A program made the translations under genes and the position numbers. The notes beneath the pieces are model-generated. The model ran no database searches and was not told the DNA's origin. It saw nothing but the letters and a program-made list of their open reading frames with translations. DNA of 64,000 bases from Ulota crispa (Eukaryota > Streptophyta > Bryopsida > Orthotrichales > Orthotrichaceae): positions 3,596,001 through 3,660,000 of the forward strand of contig OY987243.1 of NCBI GenBank assembly GCA_963920765.1, given 5' to 3'. Of the stretch, positions 47,817 through 60,086 are shown in pieces. Every line of letters starts with the position of its first letter. The first letter of the stretch is position 1.

Positions 47817-48213
47817 TTGTGCACACCTGGGGTTTGATATATGCACATCAGGGGGGAGAAATCTTAAATATTTGCCTTTGATAAGTTGAATTTGGAAAGT
47901 TTGAATTTAGATTTGGATTTAGAGACCTGGATTTAGTCTAGAACCACAAATACGGTTACAATTGAAGAACACCTAGTGGAAGAGCTTAGCTTTTATTACA
48001 AACAAAGGTAAAAGTAATAATTTACCCCCTAGCTAAGCTTTTCCAATAGGCATTGTTCAATTGTGACCTCCTTTGTGATTATAGACTACATCAAGGTCTC
48101 TAAATCCAAATTTGAATTCAAACTTTCTAAATTCAACTTGTTGATGGTAAACATCTAAAATTCTCCCCGTAATGTGCATGTATCAAACCCTGGGTGTGCA
48201 CATGTCATTTTCC
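47817..48213. repeat. palindromic MITE, family M copy 3
   Basis: GGGAATTGATTTGTGCACAC and the decayed inverted right end (GTGTGCACATGTCATTTTCC) bound about 397 bp. The interior AATTGAAGAACACCTAGTGG fold-back matches the other M copies. The flanks share an imperfect TTTAATA, consistent with an 8-9 bp duplication. Confidence 0.65.
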
Positions 48214-48306
48214 TTTTAATATCCTAATCATTTACACATCTCTATATAATATCTTGGTTTCTTGCTTGACTGGAAAGGATTCTTTATTTATTTTTATTTT
48301 TTATGT

Positions 48307-48800
48307 TTAACCCCTAACTGTCAAGGCACCAAATTTGGGTGCTCAGTAAACTTTGAAATCTTGCTAAAAGCAAAAATTTGAGTGTTTTGATTTTTTTTTG
48401 AAGGTTATGCAATTTAAAGTTAACTTCTATGTTCAATTTTACTATTCTCCATACTACAGTAGTATAGTCCCATTACTTTTGGTGGAAACTAAATTAGAAG
48501 CATGCCTCTTACGCACCAAAGGTGTGATAAATAGTATTTATATAGTCTATGACAAGTTGACATATTGGAAAAGCGGGCAACATGTTAAGAATAAAATGAA
48601 GATCTCCCGTGGGCAACTCCCGTATTTGATCCATTTATTCAAGGTCAATCCTATTTGCAAGGCCTTTAAAAAAAAGGTTAATATCTTTAGTTAAACATAT
48701 TATTTACTTCCAGTTCATTAAATTTGTCTTAAAGATAGGGTATTTCAAAACAAAGTGCAAGCATTACTTTTGATAAATTAAGAAGTTACTTGGATAAAAC
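48307..48800. repeat. TTAA element remnant, family B-like
   Basis: TTAACCCCTAACTGTCAAGG then CACCAAATTTGGGTGCTCAG at 48307 matches the left end of the B copy at 63196. No matching right end is visible before the next element at 48806, so the element is truncated. The plus frame at 48398-48694 lies within and is unrecognised. Confidence 0.5.
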
Positions 48801-48805
48801 ATCAC

Positions 48806-49739
48806 TTAATCCCTAAAGGACCAAACCCTTTTTTCTATCAAAGTTACACAAAACTGTCACTTCTAGGGGTTGAGTAAGAAGATAGTTTTTTTTTTTTGGA
48901 AATCCAACCATAGGATCTTGCCTTAGACTAGAAGAGGTACTTGTGGGAAAAAATCAAGTCATTGTACATGAAGAGGAGGGAGATATTTACATCTGAAGGG
49001 AGAAAAAAAAATACTCCGCAAACCGTAAATTTCAGGAGCCTTTGAGTCTTTGACCACCTTTACATGAAAAAAATTGCTCTACACAAAGTTGAGCTTTTAT
49101 TTTTCCGCGTAAGAGATCAAGTTAGGTATATGTGGGAGAATTCTCAAATCAATTGGAACTACACAACACATGGGAAAAAAATAGTAAGTAAAAAGTAGTA
49201 GAGAATGAGTCAAAGTACTAAATTTTTTAAGAATTTAATTATTGAGATGAAAAATGCAAATCCCAATGGTTGTAATGTTGCAATAAACAATTGACGTACT
49301 TTGGTTTAATTTTTTTTCCAAAATATTGAGAATTGAGTAACTTAAAGGACTTCAAAGTTTATTTTAGAGTAGAAAATCCATAATTGTCCGCAAACAAAAA
49401 CTCCTCATCATTTTCATCTCATTGGTTGAAATTGGATGATTAAAAACTTTCTAGGTATAAAAATTTCAAAAGAACCAATTTCAAATTTTAATATTAAAAA
49501 AAAGTGAATTTTAAAGAAGTTTTTTGGGCTACCCGAACAAGTAATTCTCCCCAAATGTTCATAAATTCTTGCATAACTTCATCAAATGTCAGAATGAAAA
49601 AAAATAGAAGCCCACACAGATCTTTGAATTCCCCACCTTCAATAAAAGTTTCAAAAAATTACAAAAAGTAGCTTATCCAAAGGTACATGCCCAAAGTACC
49701 ACTTGTCTCCAAGGGAATAGTTGGTCCTTTAGGGGTTAA
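48806..49739. repeat. TTAA element, family A copy 7
   Basis: TTAATCCCTAAAGGACCAAA at the left and GGTCCTTTAGGGGTTAA at the right bound 934 bp. The interior has CCAACCATAGGATCTTGCCT and the GTACATGCCCAAAGTACCAC right subterminal block, in the same orientation as the copy at 36615. Confidence 0.8.
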
Positions 49740-49914
49740 ACACACTTTGTCCATCATCCAAACTTTGGATTTTAAATCAATTGAGAGCTCCATGATGGTT
49801 GGTTCAAAGTTTTAGAAATGCAAAGAAGTGCAATCAATAACGTTAGACGTATACATAACAATATGATGACTTTAAACAATAATCCACAAGCCATCTCTAT
49901 AAAACTTAACCTAG

Positions 49915-50223
49915 TAAGGTAGCAACACCTATAACCATCACTGTACCCATAATCATCACCTCTAAAATCTTGAAAAATTTGTGACAGTGAATAGATGTAA
50001 TTACAAACATGTAAATATGAAACCAGTGTGTTGGTATTAAGTGCAATTGTCATCATCTCTTTAAAAATTCACAACTTATTCTCACAGTATCTAAATAAAA
50101 CATTGAAAAGTGCAAACTCATCATTTTTCTCTTCCTAATAGGATCCTATAATTTATGAGATATTTATTAATAATCATCATGTGCAAAACCCTTAATTTGA
50201 TGTTTATGGGTGCTGCTCCCTTA
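49915..50223. repeat. MITE family D copy 2 (uninterrupted)
   Basis: TAAGGTAGCAACACCTATAA and the inverted TTATGGGTGCTGCTCCCTTA bound 309 bp. It corresponds to 13052-13801 without the nested element and serves as its empty-site reference. Confidence 0.65.
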
Positions 50224-50623
50224 TGGCACTTAACCAAATAATCAGTGATAAAAATATCAAACCAAAAAACCAGAAAATAATTCTAAAAATAATTATAGAT
50301 TGATTATTGGAGCTATAAAAAAAAAGCTCATTCCAATTTAGAATACTAGTCGCTTATCAAGATATTATAAAAAATAAAAATAAAAAAAATAAAAAATCTT
50401 GTACAGTACATATTTTGAGGGTCATTCAATTGAATTAGAAAAGCTACTTTCTAAGATTAAAGTACTTGAACTTTCTTGAAGTATCTGAAGAGAAAAGATC
50501 TAGAAATCTGTACCATAAAAACTATTCCAAGAACTAACACAATATTCTAAAAAAAAGTGGAATTGATGAAAATAACAAGTTTTTAAATGTATCAAACATG
50601 TTTCAATGCTAGGGCTTAACCTT

Positions 50624-50863
50624 TTAACCCTTAAAGGACCAAGGAGCCCTTTGCGGCCAATGCAATATTTGGTATTTTTTTGTATGTGGAATGCATCCAC
50701 ACCTTTATTACATTTGAGATCAACAAAGAAGTTAGAATATAGATCGATGCAGTTCTAGTGAGCTAGTCAAGATCCCAAATTAAAACTTTTTATTGGTAGC
50801 AAATGTTAGTTATACAACAGCATATATACTATGTAAGATGTAGAGCGGTCCTTTAGGGGTTAA
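50624..50863. repeat. small TTAA element, family H copy 1, nested in family C
   Basis: TTAACCCTTAAAGGACCAAG to CGGTCCTTTAGGGGTTAA, 240 bp, with TTAA at both edges. The interior (CATTTGAGATCAACAAAGAA, TATTGGTAGCAAATG) is inverted relative to the copy at 62686-62919. Confidence 0.75.
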
Positions 50864-51753
50864 CGACCACACCCATTTTCACAAAATCCATTGAAAACAG
50901 GGCTGTAAGCTTAGATTTGGAATTAACTCAAATATGGACCCATTTTCAATAATCCAACCGTACAAATGGGAAGTACACCTTGTTCATTGTAAAGCACCAA
51001 AATTTCAGCTAGATCTACCGTTGGAGGTGAAATATTATAATGATTGAGTGAGCCATATGCGGAAAATCTCTTGTGTTTCATTCTTGTATATATTGAATGT
51101 TAACCTTTCATGCAAGCTTTGATTGAGAAGAGCCTTACATTTCTATAAAGTAGGGTTTCCCACCTTTTCAACAAGACTAGTTTCACACAAAATAGAAAAA
51201 AATAGCAATCATAAGGTGTAGCTAAGTGGACAAAAAGGGTCAAAAAATCCACTTTCTTTGCTACCCTAAAACGGTTCTACAAGAAATTTGATCATTATTC
51301 TAGAAAATCCAATTGGTGAAAACAATCAAGAATTGGCCTTAATTGTAAGATGACAAATTTTAAAACCAAAATGACAACAACATTTCAGTAGATCTTCAAA
51401 TACTACAATTATACTACTACCATATATGAAAACAATGCAAGTGTATTTCTTAAGCAATTAGAAATTTTCTAGAATTGTGCAATTGAAATTTGACATTCTT
51501 CTTGCATACTTGATGTATTGTGTTGTTGCTTTGATCCATCTTCGACAAAAATTGGATACGTATTTTGAAGCCATGCCGTATAAACACCATTATTTGTCAA
51601 CTCACATACCCAATTGCATTGTTATTTTTTTTAGATGAATGCAAAATTCTTGTGATCACATGCATACTTCAAGACCAAATTCCAAATTACTAAGCAATTT
51701 CAACCTACAGGCCAAAAACCACACCCACCAACCAAAATATGGCCGCGTGGTCC

Positions 51754-52089
51754 TTAGCCCTTAAAGGACGGATGGATCACTGTGGCTTGCCCTGCTTGTA
51801 ACATTCTATAGTGTTTTGCACATGGGTAGCAGTAGTATTGCTTCAAAAAGTTGAAATAGTCAACAGTACATGGTGCCCTCATGAAAATTGCAAGAACAAC
51901 AACTTGGGAGGTAACACCATGTATCACGATTTGGGTTACAGAACAAAATGAATGTATCTCAAGTAGAAATGTTTTATCTTGCATGATGGAAAATGTGTTT
52001 ATGGTCACTTCTGAAAAAAATCAGATGAAATTTTTTTATGAATCAGAGCCGGAGGACGTTTTTCGTGCTCCTGGACGTTTAGGGGTCAA
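51754..52089. repeat. small TTAA element, family I copy 2, nested in family C
   Basis: It begins TTAGCCCTTAAAGGACGGAT and ends CCTGGACGTTTAGGGGTCAA, with both TTAA sites decayed by one base. The interior shares CCTCATGAAAATTGCAAGAA with the copy near 930-1262. The frames at 51754-52114 on both strands arise from it. Confidence 0.65.
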
Positions 52090-52097
52090 AGGGTTAA

Positions 52098-53518
52098 CTT
52101 CCAAGAGCTCATAGCCGTAACAGGGAGAATGTAAAATCGAACCTTTTGAGGCAAAACAGACTTTAGTCTGTAAAGGACTCAGGCTAGCCGGTGGTATCAA
52201 AGCTCGGTATATTTTCACAATTACTTTTATTCTCTTTCCTCCACGCATTTTTTCTAAAGAAAAAACTTGATTTTTCACAATGAATTTTTGCTCATGCTTG
52301 CACTTTTTTTGCACATTGTTGGTGCAAAGACTTTTTGGTTTCACATGAGGTAAGACTTTTCTCGGAGGTTGGAAACCCCTAGTGCTGAGGTGAGGGATAT
52401 TGTACGCTACAGAAAAGCTCAGTACTTTTAGATGATGTTTGGATGAGTGCAATATGAAAAACAGGTCGACAACAGAAAGCTACCAGATTTGTTCTTAATC
52501 CAGATACTGGACGAAGTAGCAGTTACGTTTGATAGTGTACATTCTAGGGAGACGTGTATCAGAACCCTCCATAGCTTGATAGTTGATATGTTTTGATCTG
52601 TTTTATAGCAAGTACACTGGACACAGTGGTCTTGAATGTAGCTCCCACGATTGATACACTCCTGATTCTGGTACATACTGGTACAGACACGATCATGGCA
52701 TTCTGAAAATGCTAGACACGGCCAAGTATCCGTAGGACCTTCACAGAAAATCACCAGTTCAGAAAATCACAAACTCAAATGCAGCAAGAGTGAGCAGTAC
52801 AGCCATGAACCCTGGATTCCTGCGTGAATAACTTTGACGACAATTTAATGTTGGTGCTTTCATAGCCTACCAAACTACTCAAACATAGCTTATGCCTGCT
52901 GCCAGCCACTCATATCCCAAGGAAACCACAATCCAAGCCTCCGGTCAAAATTGCAAAGCTCCGTGACACAATTCCATAAGTGACAGTCCCAAGCTGCCTT
53001 TCGACGTCCACAACCCCTGCTGCTGCTGCTGCAACAGTAGAGACACGTTTGTAAGGGTAGATACACAGCATCTAATAGTATCCCCAACAAAGCTGACTGT
53101 TCCCATATTTATATAGAAGTTAAAACAGATCATTTAGAGAGTCTCAAGGTTGGTGACAAAATGTACCAATAGAAAGAAGAAATCACACTCTACATTTTTC
53201 GAAGAATATGGACATGTTTTGAAAGGATTTATAGCTTCCAACGTAGAGTGTTCTTGTTTTACTTGTTTTTAGCTTGGGCGCTTAGGGGTTACACCTACGA
53301 TTGTTTAGATTTTGAATAACCCCAAATAAAGTGAAACCAACAGCAAGTCTCTTCTCTATCACAAGTATGGGTTGCAAAAGCTATCAAACAAGTGGACCCT
53401 TATAGATGCACACTGGCGATTAGACAAAAGCATCAGTAGGACATGCAAGTATAGAGTTTTCCCTCACCGTGTCAGAAGAATTGAACAACTGAATTGAAAG
53501 TCGAATCCAAATATCTGT
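52098..53518. other. no supported gene
   Basis: TGGTATCAAAGCTCGG at 52191 resembles the primer-binding site of LTR retrotransposons (complement of initiator Met-tRNA), but no LTR or polyprotein follows. Minus frames at 52452-52036 and 52754-52428 are unrecognised. A CTG repeat lies near 53021-53035. A solitary right end of the TTAA class (GGGCGCTTAGGGGTTAC) is at about 53277-53292. The last 100-200 bases may be the 3' UTR of the transporter gene. Confidence 0.35.
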
Positions 53519-56500
53519 TCAGCTGGAAGGCGAAGATTCTAACATCCTCGCAAGCAAGGTTTGTCTGCGTCCAAGTGCCACTGCAACCCATAACCAACCT
53601 ACACATACCTGTAGCAGATCAAAATTAAGGGTCAGGCGGTGTTGCACAGAGATTTTCTGTATACAGTTTAACAGCTAAGTGCTTGAAATCCGGCATCATT
53701 GTAGTAACACATGCTTTCAATAAAATTCCAAGCCTAAGCCATATCGACATGTTTGAAAAAAAAGAAAAAGCACGGGTAATGTTATGATATGTTTGCGGTC
53801 CTCACCGGCAAAGCACAGATAGCAATAGCAGAAGGCCCACGCAACAGCGAGGCTTCGGTCAATTTATACACTGCTGCAGCAGCGGCATCTCCTAGTCTTT
53901 GCACAAAGGTGTCAATAATCACCTGCAAACAAACAGTAAAAAAGGTTCAGTCGAAGATTACAAAAAGATCGATATAAATCTGAGATAGTGCAGAACAAGT
54001 AACTCATGTGAGTACGAATGAAAGAACTAGATCAGAAGTTCAAACAAAAGAAGCTATTGCAGGTGAAGTTGAATCTGACCTTGGCTTTGTATTTCTCTTC
54101 ACGAGTCGTCACAGTAAAGAGAATCTCCCTTGCTGGTCGAGTTACTACGTAATTTGTAACCTACGCACAATTTTCACCTTTTAAGAGATGCTATCCATCT
54201 AAGTTTCAAGCCAGTCACGTACAACAGCACAATTCGTGAGTCGAGCGAGAGACAACTCAATACAATCAGCTATACATACAAGTACGGTATAAACTTTGCA
54301 AATCAGGAGTTCGTTTTATCGATCAAATTCCAGCACCAAGCAGCAGTACTTGTGCATGACCACGATTACACTCAAAATTGCTCGTTGAATTCTACTAAAA
54401 GTGTGCAGCTCTATTCTTCTAACTGTTGTCGGTATATCTCAGCACATCAAGTACAGAAATGAGATAAAACCCACTCAGAATTCACAATTCTCAATCCAGA
54501 ATCAAAAACTCATCATTACAAAACAGCCCTTCCACCTGCAAAAAGGTTGCTGCAACTGTCAAAGATAAAATGTATTCAGCAGCTGATATTGACATACCAA
54601 ATGGTTTTGTTCCGCAACATCAACCGCCAAATAACGTGAAGTGAGGTTCAAGAAGAGTATGATCTCGCTATTGAAAGACATGACTTGCAAAACATAATAG
54701 GCAAAAGGCCTCACTTGCCAACCTTGCGAACAGCTTCGGAGATCGCTATCACCATCGAGGTTGGTGATGCAGAAATTGTAGTCAAGTTAAGAAGTGCCAC
54801 CACAGGAAGTGCACAAAGGCCTGCTGTGACTCCAATCTTCGACAAAAGTCGACCCTGAAAGCAGAATGTACAATAAGTTTCAATGTCCTGATTACTGTGC
54901 ACGTCACATCAAACAAGCGTACATCAAAATTGCTAGAGGAATAGCTCAAGTTGAAAGGGCAGATCCAAGACTAAATTCAAGTCGTGGTATGCAGGGCTAC
55001 TTACTGTGACGGTGAGTTGTCCAGCCAGAATAAAAACAGCTGTTAAACTGTTGATTTCAGCTAATAGGATTCTTCTTCCCAGTGGATCTTGTGTAGAGTC
55101 TGCAACAACTGCCGATCTCTGCACAAATGATTTCTTTGCTTAGGTCAGCAGGTCACACCAATTAAAGAACCGATCAAGAGAGTAGTCAACAGCAAAGCTG
55201 TTAATGGAAGCTTTAAAATAGCAAATAGTTACTAAAATCGTAATCGCTAACCTCAAAATAGAAGAATGACGATATAACCGCTGTCAGCCACAAGAATGCA
55301 CAAATTTGGAGAAGGTAGGTTGAGGAGATAATGAGGCGTACACCCTCCAACAAGGAGGCTAACTTCTTCGACGTGGTGACTATTAAGACTTCGGAATCGA
55401 CCAAAGACCCACCCTTCTTTGTACCATCACTAAGTTCTACCAACTGCTGGCCTTCATCTTCATTTTCTGAGCTGTTCCAAAGATGCCAGATGAAACGTAA
55501 GCTGCCAGTTCAAGCCAGTTCACTTTGTACATCAATCCGTCATAAAACATAACTGTATAATCCTATATTGGTGAGCTAGGATCTAGTCTATTAACAATCT
55601 AAAGAAGGCATTCCTTTGACTACGAACAATAAATAAGATCTACAATCTACGTTATTCAGTGACAGCAAGGCAAATGGCACCGCAAAGGATCTACAGAGCA
55701 GAACCGGACCTCGAAAGTAAGACCGGCATATGATGAAGGCCATCTTCACCGATACCGAGGGCACACCTTCCAGCCAGCTCCATCATCAATGCAGCTAGCA
55801 GAAGCAGAGCTGTTCAAAGAACAATAAAAGGTAAGAAAAACCAGACGAGCAGATTAGACTAGACCAGGACACGGAGGCATGAGGTTTTAAGGTCGCTCGT
55901 GCTCTCGCCTTGCCTCAAAAAACTTCCATCCAATTCTATGTATGAAATAGTAAGCAGAGTGCAGACCCTACAGTCCACAGCATACATGTTTGTTGAGTTC
56001 AGTTCAGAGATTATAGCTATTGAGAGATACATACCGCTGACAGAATCCGTGAACAAACTACTACACAAACGAAAGACTTGACTTAAAGAACGTCAGTCTT
56101 CGAGGCCAAAGATGGCAACAAAAGCACAATTCGAACCTGAAGTCAGAAATTCAACCTGGTCCAAGGCGAGCCAAGCCAACAGCCAGCAAAGAACCAACAA
56201 GCTGACCTAATGTTGCCCCTGCACCAATGAAGCCAAAAAGCCTCGCCCCAGCCTGCCAACCATGCAAATTCACTGCGTCCTTTCAGGCGATATGACCAAC
56301 ATGAGCAAGCTTGCACGTAATATAAACTTTCCGACTAAGGCGGTAGGTGCTCAAGCCCTCGTGCGGATTTTGATACAATTTCACTTGAAAAACCAAAGAA
56401 GAAGAAAACCAGTAGAAAGAATATCATGCACATGAGGTGTATGCCGAGTGGCGATCGGTTCTTCTACAAGAATGGTACAAAAGTGTGTAATCGACAACCA

Positions 56501-58605
56501 TACAAAGCAACACGTGTGCAAGTCCAGCAAAATCCAACCTCACTTGTCATGACATCAGTGATGCGTGCCCACATAGCTGAAATGGTGAATAGATTTAATA
56601 ACGCAATCTGCAGAGATTGCAAACCTTGTTAGACTTAATCCTCGAGAGCCAGAAGACTTTTGAAGGCAGGTAGAATATGGAGATCATTCTAAAAATAGGG
56701 TTTTCAAACAACTTAGACTGTTTCAGAAGCCTTCAGACATCACACATAGAAAATCGTTCCCACGGCTCATGGGAAGGTCTCCTATCAACACAGTGATTAT
56801 ACAGAAGCCTTTCTACGTATCATAGAGAGGCCCCATTGTGACCACAAGGAAACCTCCCCATGAATCATAGGGAATATTATCTATGTGATTTGTCTAAAAG
56901 CTTCTGAAACAGTCTAAAATATTATACTTAAACTCTGTTTTTCACAAAAGGCAGAAAAACTCAGCGAGGTATAGAGAGAAGAGCCTGTAGAGAGGACACC
57001 GAAAAGGAATAAGAGCAGCACGAAGTAATATAGTATTCGGCATTGCAGTAAACTGATTAGTGGAAGGAATCGGTTATTATAAACTTACCCAAAGGAAAAA
57101 GCCACCACGAACCCCAATGAACAACCAAGAAAGCTGGTACCAACTTGCGGGAGTTACGGAATCGCCATTGACGATGGAAATGTCAACTTCGGATTTCAAG
57201 GCATCAGATAATCTCTCATCCTGAGTGTACATTTCAGACGTCAGTGCAATGGTATTCAGACTTGCATGACAACCCTCTTCTTCACTACCAAAGCAAAACT
57301 ACGGTCACACTACGAATGAACAAATGAGAAGTAGAGGACGATCGTAACTGTTGGTAGATGCGAGGCAGGCACGGAAACGTAAAGAAGGAAGAACACGAGG
57401 AGTGAACCACCAAAAAATCTGTACAATATAACAAGAGCCTGCAACCAAAACCAAGGCACGATCAGAACCCTCTTCAAAATAAACAAATGGCGAATTGCGA
57501 GTGTTTCAGTCTGAAATATAAATGTATAATAATCACATATATGTCTTTCCACATAACCCTCAGTACCATTCTCAGTGTACAAACCCTGGTATAATCTTCA
57601 ATTATAATCCTCACTGATTGAAAACTTCAAAAAATCTAGAAAGCCACTATTTCTATGAGCATATTTTCACAGTTTTACTAGATATAAGAACGCTGTTGCT
57701 TGGAATGATGAGCTCCGACATGTTACTACTGCTTTTTAACACAGACTTATCTCTTTCTCATTCGCCATCACAACTTCCTTCAATTTTTAACCTTGCTTCG
57801 TCTCTCAGAGGTAACAAAAATTATTGCTTTGTAATAATCATCCCATGTTTTACAAGTCAGCTAAATTAGTTGGTTGAGGCCCAAAATTTTCAAACGCTTG
57901 AAAGGCTCACCTTGCTCTTGGGCAGATTCGGAAGTGAGAGCAAATACGAGGACGCTGGAGCGGCTAACATGGTGAGCACCAAGGAAGCCAGAAAGAGAGC
58001 TGGCAAAACACCAGTACCCAGTGACAATGCTGCCTCATCTCGTAACGGCAGGACCACAAAGTATGCACCCAGCAACTGGTTCATCACCTTAGTTCATTAG
58101 AAATTCACACACTCCTCTGAAACTACCGCAAACAACAATACACACGTTCACGAACTAAAAATCCTAACCCTAAAAGACCAGGGATTCATGGCCAGTTCAA
58201 TTGATCACACTGTGAAATATACAAGTTAGTTATAGCCCAATTCCACATCACGAAGCGCACTGCATGTGTTGTGCAGAAATAAACAAAACTGAATTGAAGA
58301 CAGATCCCATATAACATACTCAAAAACTGCAAAAAGAAGAAGAAGGCATCTCTTGGTCTTTTAGGGTTTAAGCTGGACTATGGAGACGATTCAAACAGGG
58401 CTAAAAATCAGGAGATGCAATATCAATGCAAAGAACGTGAAATCAACACGATGAAATCCACAATTCCAATTTTTTTTGTATTTCAGAGTGAGGGAGTAAA
58501 ACTCACAAAGAAGAAAGCCGAGAAAGCTCGGAGCAATGCAGGAATCTCGTGCTGGTGAACGTGAACGAACCGGGATACCAGAGACACCAGAAACGGGTGC
58601 ACCAT
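53519..58605 (-). CDS. 13-exon MFS-type transporter, nucleotide transporter (TLC)-like
   Basis: Multi-pass membrane carrier. Exons (minus): 58605-58507, 58087-57911, 57438-57349, 57220-57089, 56607-56539, 56252-56156, 55809-55710, 55471-55252, 55118-55005, 54854-54723, 54160-54080, 53922-53806, 53608-53519. All joins keep frame with GT..AG sites (exon 3 uses a weak GTTACG donor), giving 505 aa. All introns are phase 0 except those after exons 6 and 7. Family-like segments: HEIPALLRAFSAFFF and LPLRDEAALSLGTGVLPALF at the N end, LFGFIGAGATLGQLVGSLLA (exon 6), a hydrophilic loop SSENEDEGQQLVELSDGTK (exon 8), TRPAREILFTVTTREEKYKA (exon 11) and IIDTFVQRLGDAA (exon 12). The last two motifs are typical of ATP/ADP-translocase-like (TLC) and related MFS proteins. 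The substrate is not shown by the sequence. The ATG at 58605 opens MVHPFLVSLV; the stop is TGA at 53521-53519. No lesion seen. Confidence 0.8.
58164..58371. repeat. small TTAA-class MITE in intron 1 of the transporter
   Basis: CTAACCCTAAAAGACCAGGG at the left (first base of TTAA decayed) and CTTGGTCTTTTAGGGTTTAA at the right are inverted ends of about 208 bp. It lies wholly within intron 1 (58506-58088), so it should be removed by splicing. Confidence 0.55.
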
Positions 58606-58639
58606 TTCTCACTAGCCACCGATACCGAAGACCTTTTCA

Positions 58640-59150
58640 CTTGCTTGCAGTGCTCAGACACATTTCACTCCTCATCTCCACGGCTTGAACGCTTGCCAGC
58701 CACCTCAACGAAAACTAGTACTACCAATGTCTGTTTGTTTGAGACCTGCAATGAAATCTCGCAAGGAAGAAGGAAAGAAAAACTAAGTAAGCCGTGGCGT
58801 TGCTGTTGCTGTTGTTGCAAAGGAATGGCGAAACGCTTTTCGAGCTATTCGTTACAGACGGAGCTTTGATCATCATGATGTTGACATGAGCCGAAGTCCG
58901 TCAGCATCAGCCGATCGCCAACTGATTGTACATCTTTCTCACAAGAAGATGTACAATCGGTGTTTGCAGAGGAGTCCAGTGGGTTGTTGATGATGAGGAG
59001 AGGACTGGTGTTGCGCCGAAGTGGTGCGAATTGACAGGTCTGTTGATTCTCAAGTGTCGGTGGAATGATGATAGGGTTGACGAGTTCGGATCCATCCGCC
59101 ATAGCCAGCGTCCTTTACCATCAGGAACCTGCTCGTATCTAGAAACGTCT
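58640..59150. promoter_or_regulatory. upstream region of the transporter, with a short hairpin
   Basis: This is the 5' side of the minus-strand transporter. A GTTGCTGTTGCTGTTGTTGC-like run (58799-58818) and a short inverted repeat (CTGATTGTACATCTT against AAGATGTACAATCGG, about 58921-58960) are visible. Overlapping frames on both strands (58845-59159) share no recognisable domain. No core promoter can be identified. Confidence 0.3.
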
Positions 59151-59151
59151 G

Positions 59152-59481
59152 TAAGGTAGGAGACTCATGAACCGACCATCTGAGGGCTGAAACTGAATTT
59201 TGGGGAGGTAAAATTTTTTGAAATGTTTTTCATTAAATTTCCCTTGAAAGACAAGAGGAATCGGTATCTAGTTTAAGTTGTTTCATGTTTTTTGGAACTT
59301 TGTGAAATTAGTTATGAAATTTTGAAGTTGAAGTGGCATAAGGCTCTAAAAGTGCCCACCTCTTGAAATGTACATTGCTTGTATATTGTTGAAACCTATG
59401 AAAAATATCATGTACTAGCAAAGTACATTTTAGAAGGTAGACAGTTTTAGAGCATGGATGGTTTATGAGCCTCCTACCTTA
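59152..59481. repeat. MITE family J copy 3
   Basis: TAAGGTAGGAGACTCATGAA and the inverted TATGAGCCTCCTACCTTA bound 330 bp. Shared interior words with 19292-19620 and 20453-20782 include TCTTTCAAGGG-type and ATGAAATTTTGAAGT-type blocks in inverted orientation. Confidence 0.7.
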
Positions 59482-59487
59482 CACCCA

Positions 59488-59627
59488 TTCTTGACCATTG
59501 TCCCAATTTTGTCCCAGTTTTGTCCCTATGTACCCAAGGTGGTCATTTTAGAACTAAAATGACCATCTTGGGTACATAGGGATAAAATTGGGCCGATGGT
59601 TAGGAATGGGTATACCTACCTTAAATA
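59488..59627. repeat. short fold-back element
   Basis: Two arms, one reading ATGTACCCAAGGTGGTCATT and the other ATGACCATCTTGGGTACAT, meet at TTAGAACTAA. Outer words ACCATTGTCCCAATTTTG and CAAAATTGGGCCGATGGT continue the pairing, giving a hairpin of about 140 bp. It lies directly between family J and family K copies. Confidence 0.65.
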
Positions 59628-59629
59628 CT

Positions 59630-59940
59630 TGGGAAAATTTCATGGATGTCCTTGAAGTTTGCAATCCTTTCATAGAAACTCCTACTTTGTCAGAAATTTC
59701 ACAAATACCCTTGGACCAAAATTTTCAGGCGTTGGTTTTGTTGTGCATGTCACTTCTACCTTTGTATGCACACTACTTCTTTCTTGTTATGCATATGCAC
59801 AAAAGAAGAAGAGAAGTGATATGCACAACAAAACCAATGCCTAAAAATTTTGGTACAAGGGTATCTAGGAAATTTCTGAAAAGGATATCTATAAAAATAT
59901 TGCAAACTTCACGGGTATCCATGAAATTTCCCCTAAGGTA
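59630..59940. repeat. palindromic MITE, family K copy 2
   Basis: GGGAAAATTTCATGGATGTC on the left pairs with GGTATCCATGAAATTTCCCC on the right, and the arms continue inward (TTGTTGTGCATGTCACTTCT against its complement). About 310 bp; same family as 2150-2440. The frames at 59588-59941 arise from it. Confidence 0.7.
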
Positions 59941-60086
59941 GACACACTCAAAACCGACTCCTCTCCTTGATTGACCATCAATGTACCCAAAGTGTACATT
60001 TCAGCTCTGAAATATACACCCGCAATACATATGGTTGGAATCGAAAAGATCCTATTAAAGGGTTGGGTATGGATGTGTCTACCTTA

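Larger units (their letters stand above)
50616..52097. repeat. TTAA element, family C copy 2, with insertions in both termini
   Basis: The left end TTAACCTTTTAA (50616) and right end AGGGTTAA (52097) belong to one family C element. The interior TTTCAGCTAGATCTACCGTT matches copy 1 at 16979. A family H element sits in the subterminal TTAA on the left and a family I element in the equivalent position on the right. Net length without them is about 914 bp, as in copy 1. Confidence 0.75.

Noticed and set aside
52191..52206. TGGTATCAAAGCTCGG as proof of an LTR retrotransposon
   Set aside because: The word resembles a Met-tRNA primer-binding site but no LTR, gag or pol sequence is found near it, so it is at most a remnant.
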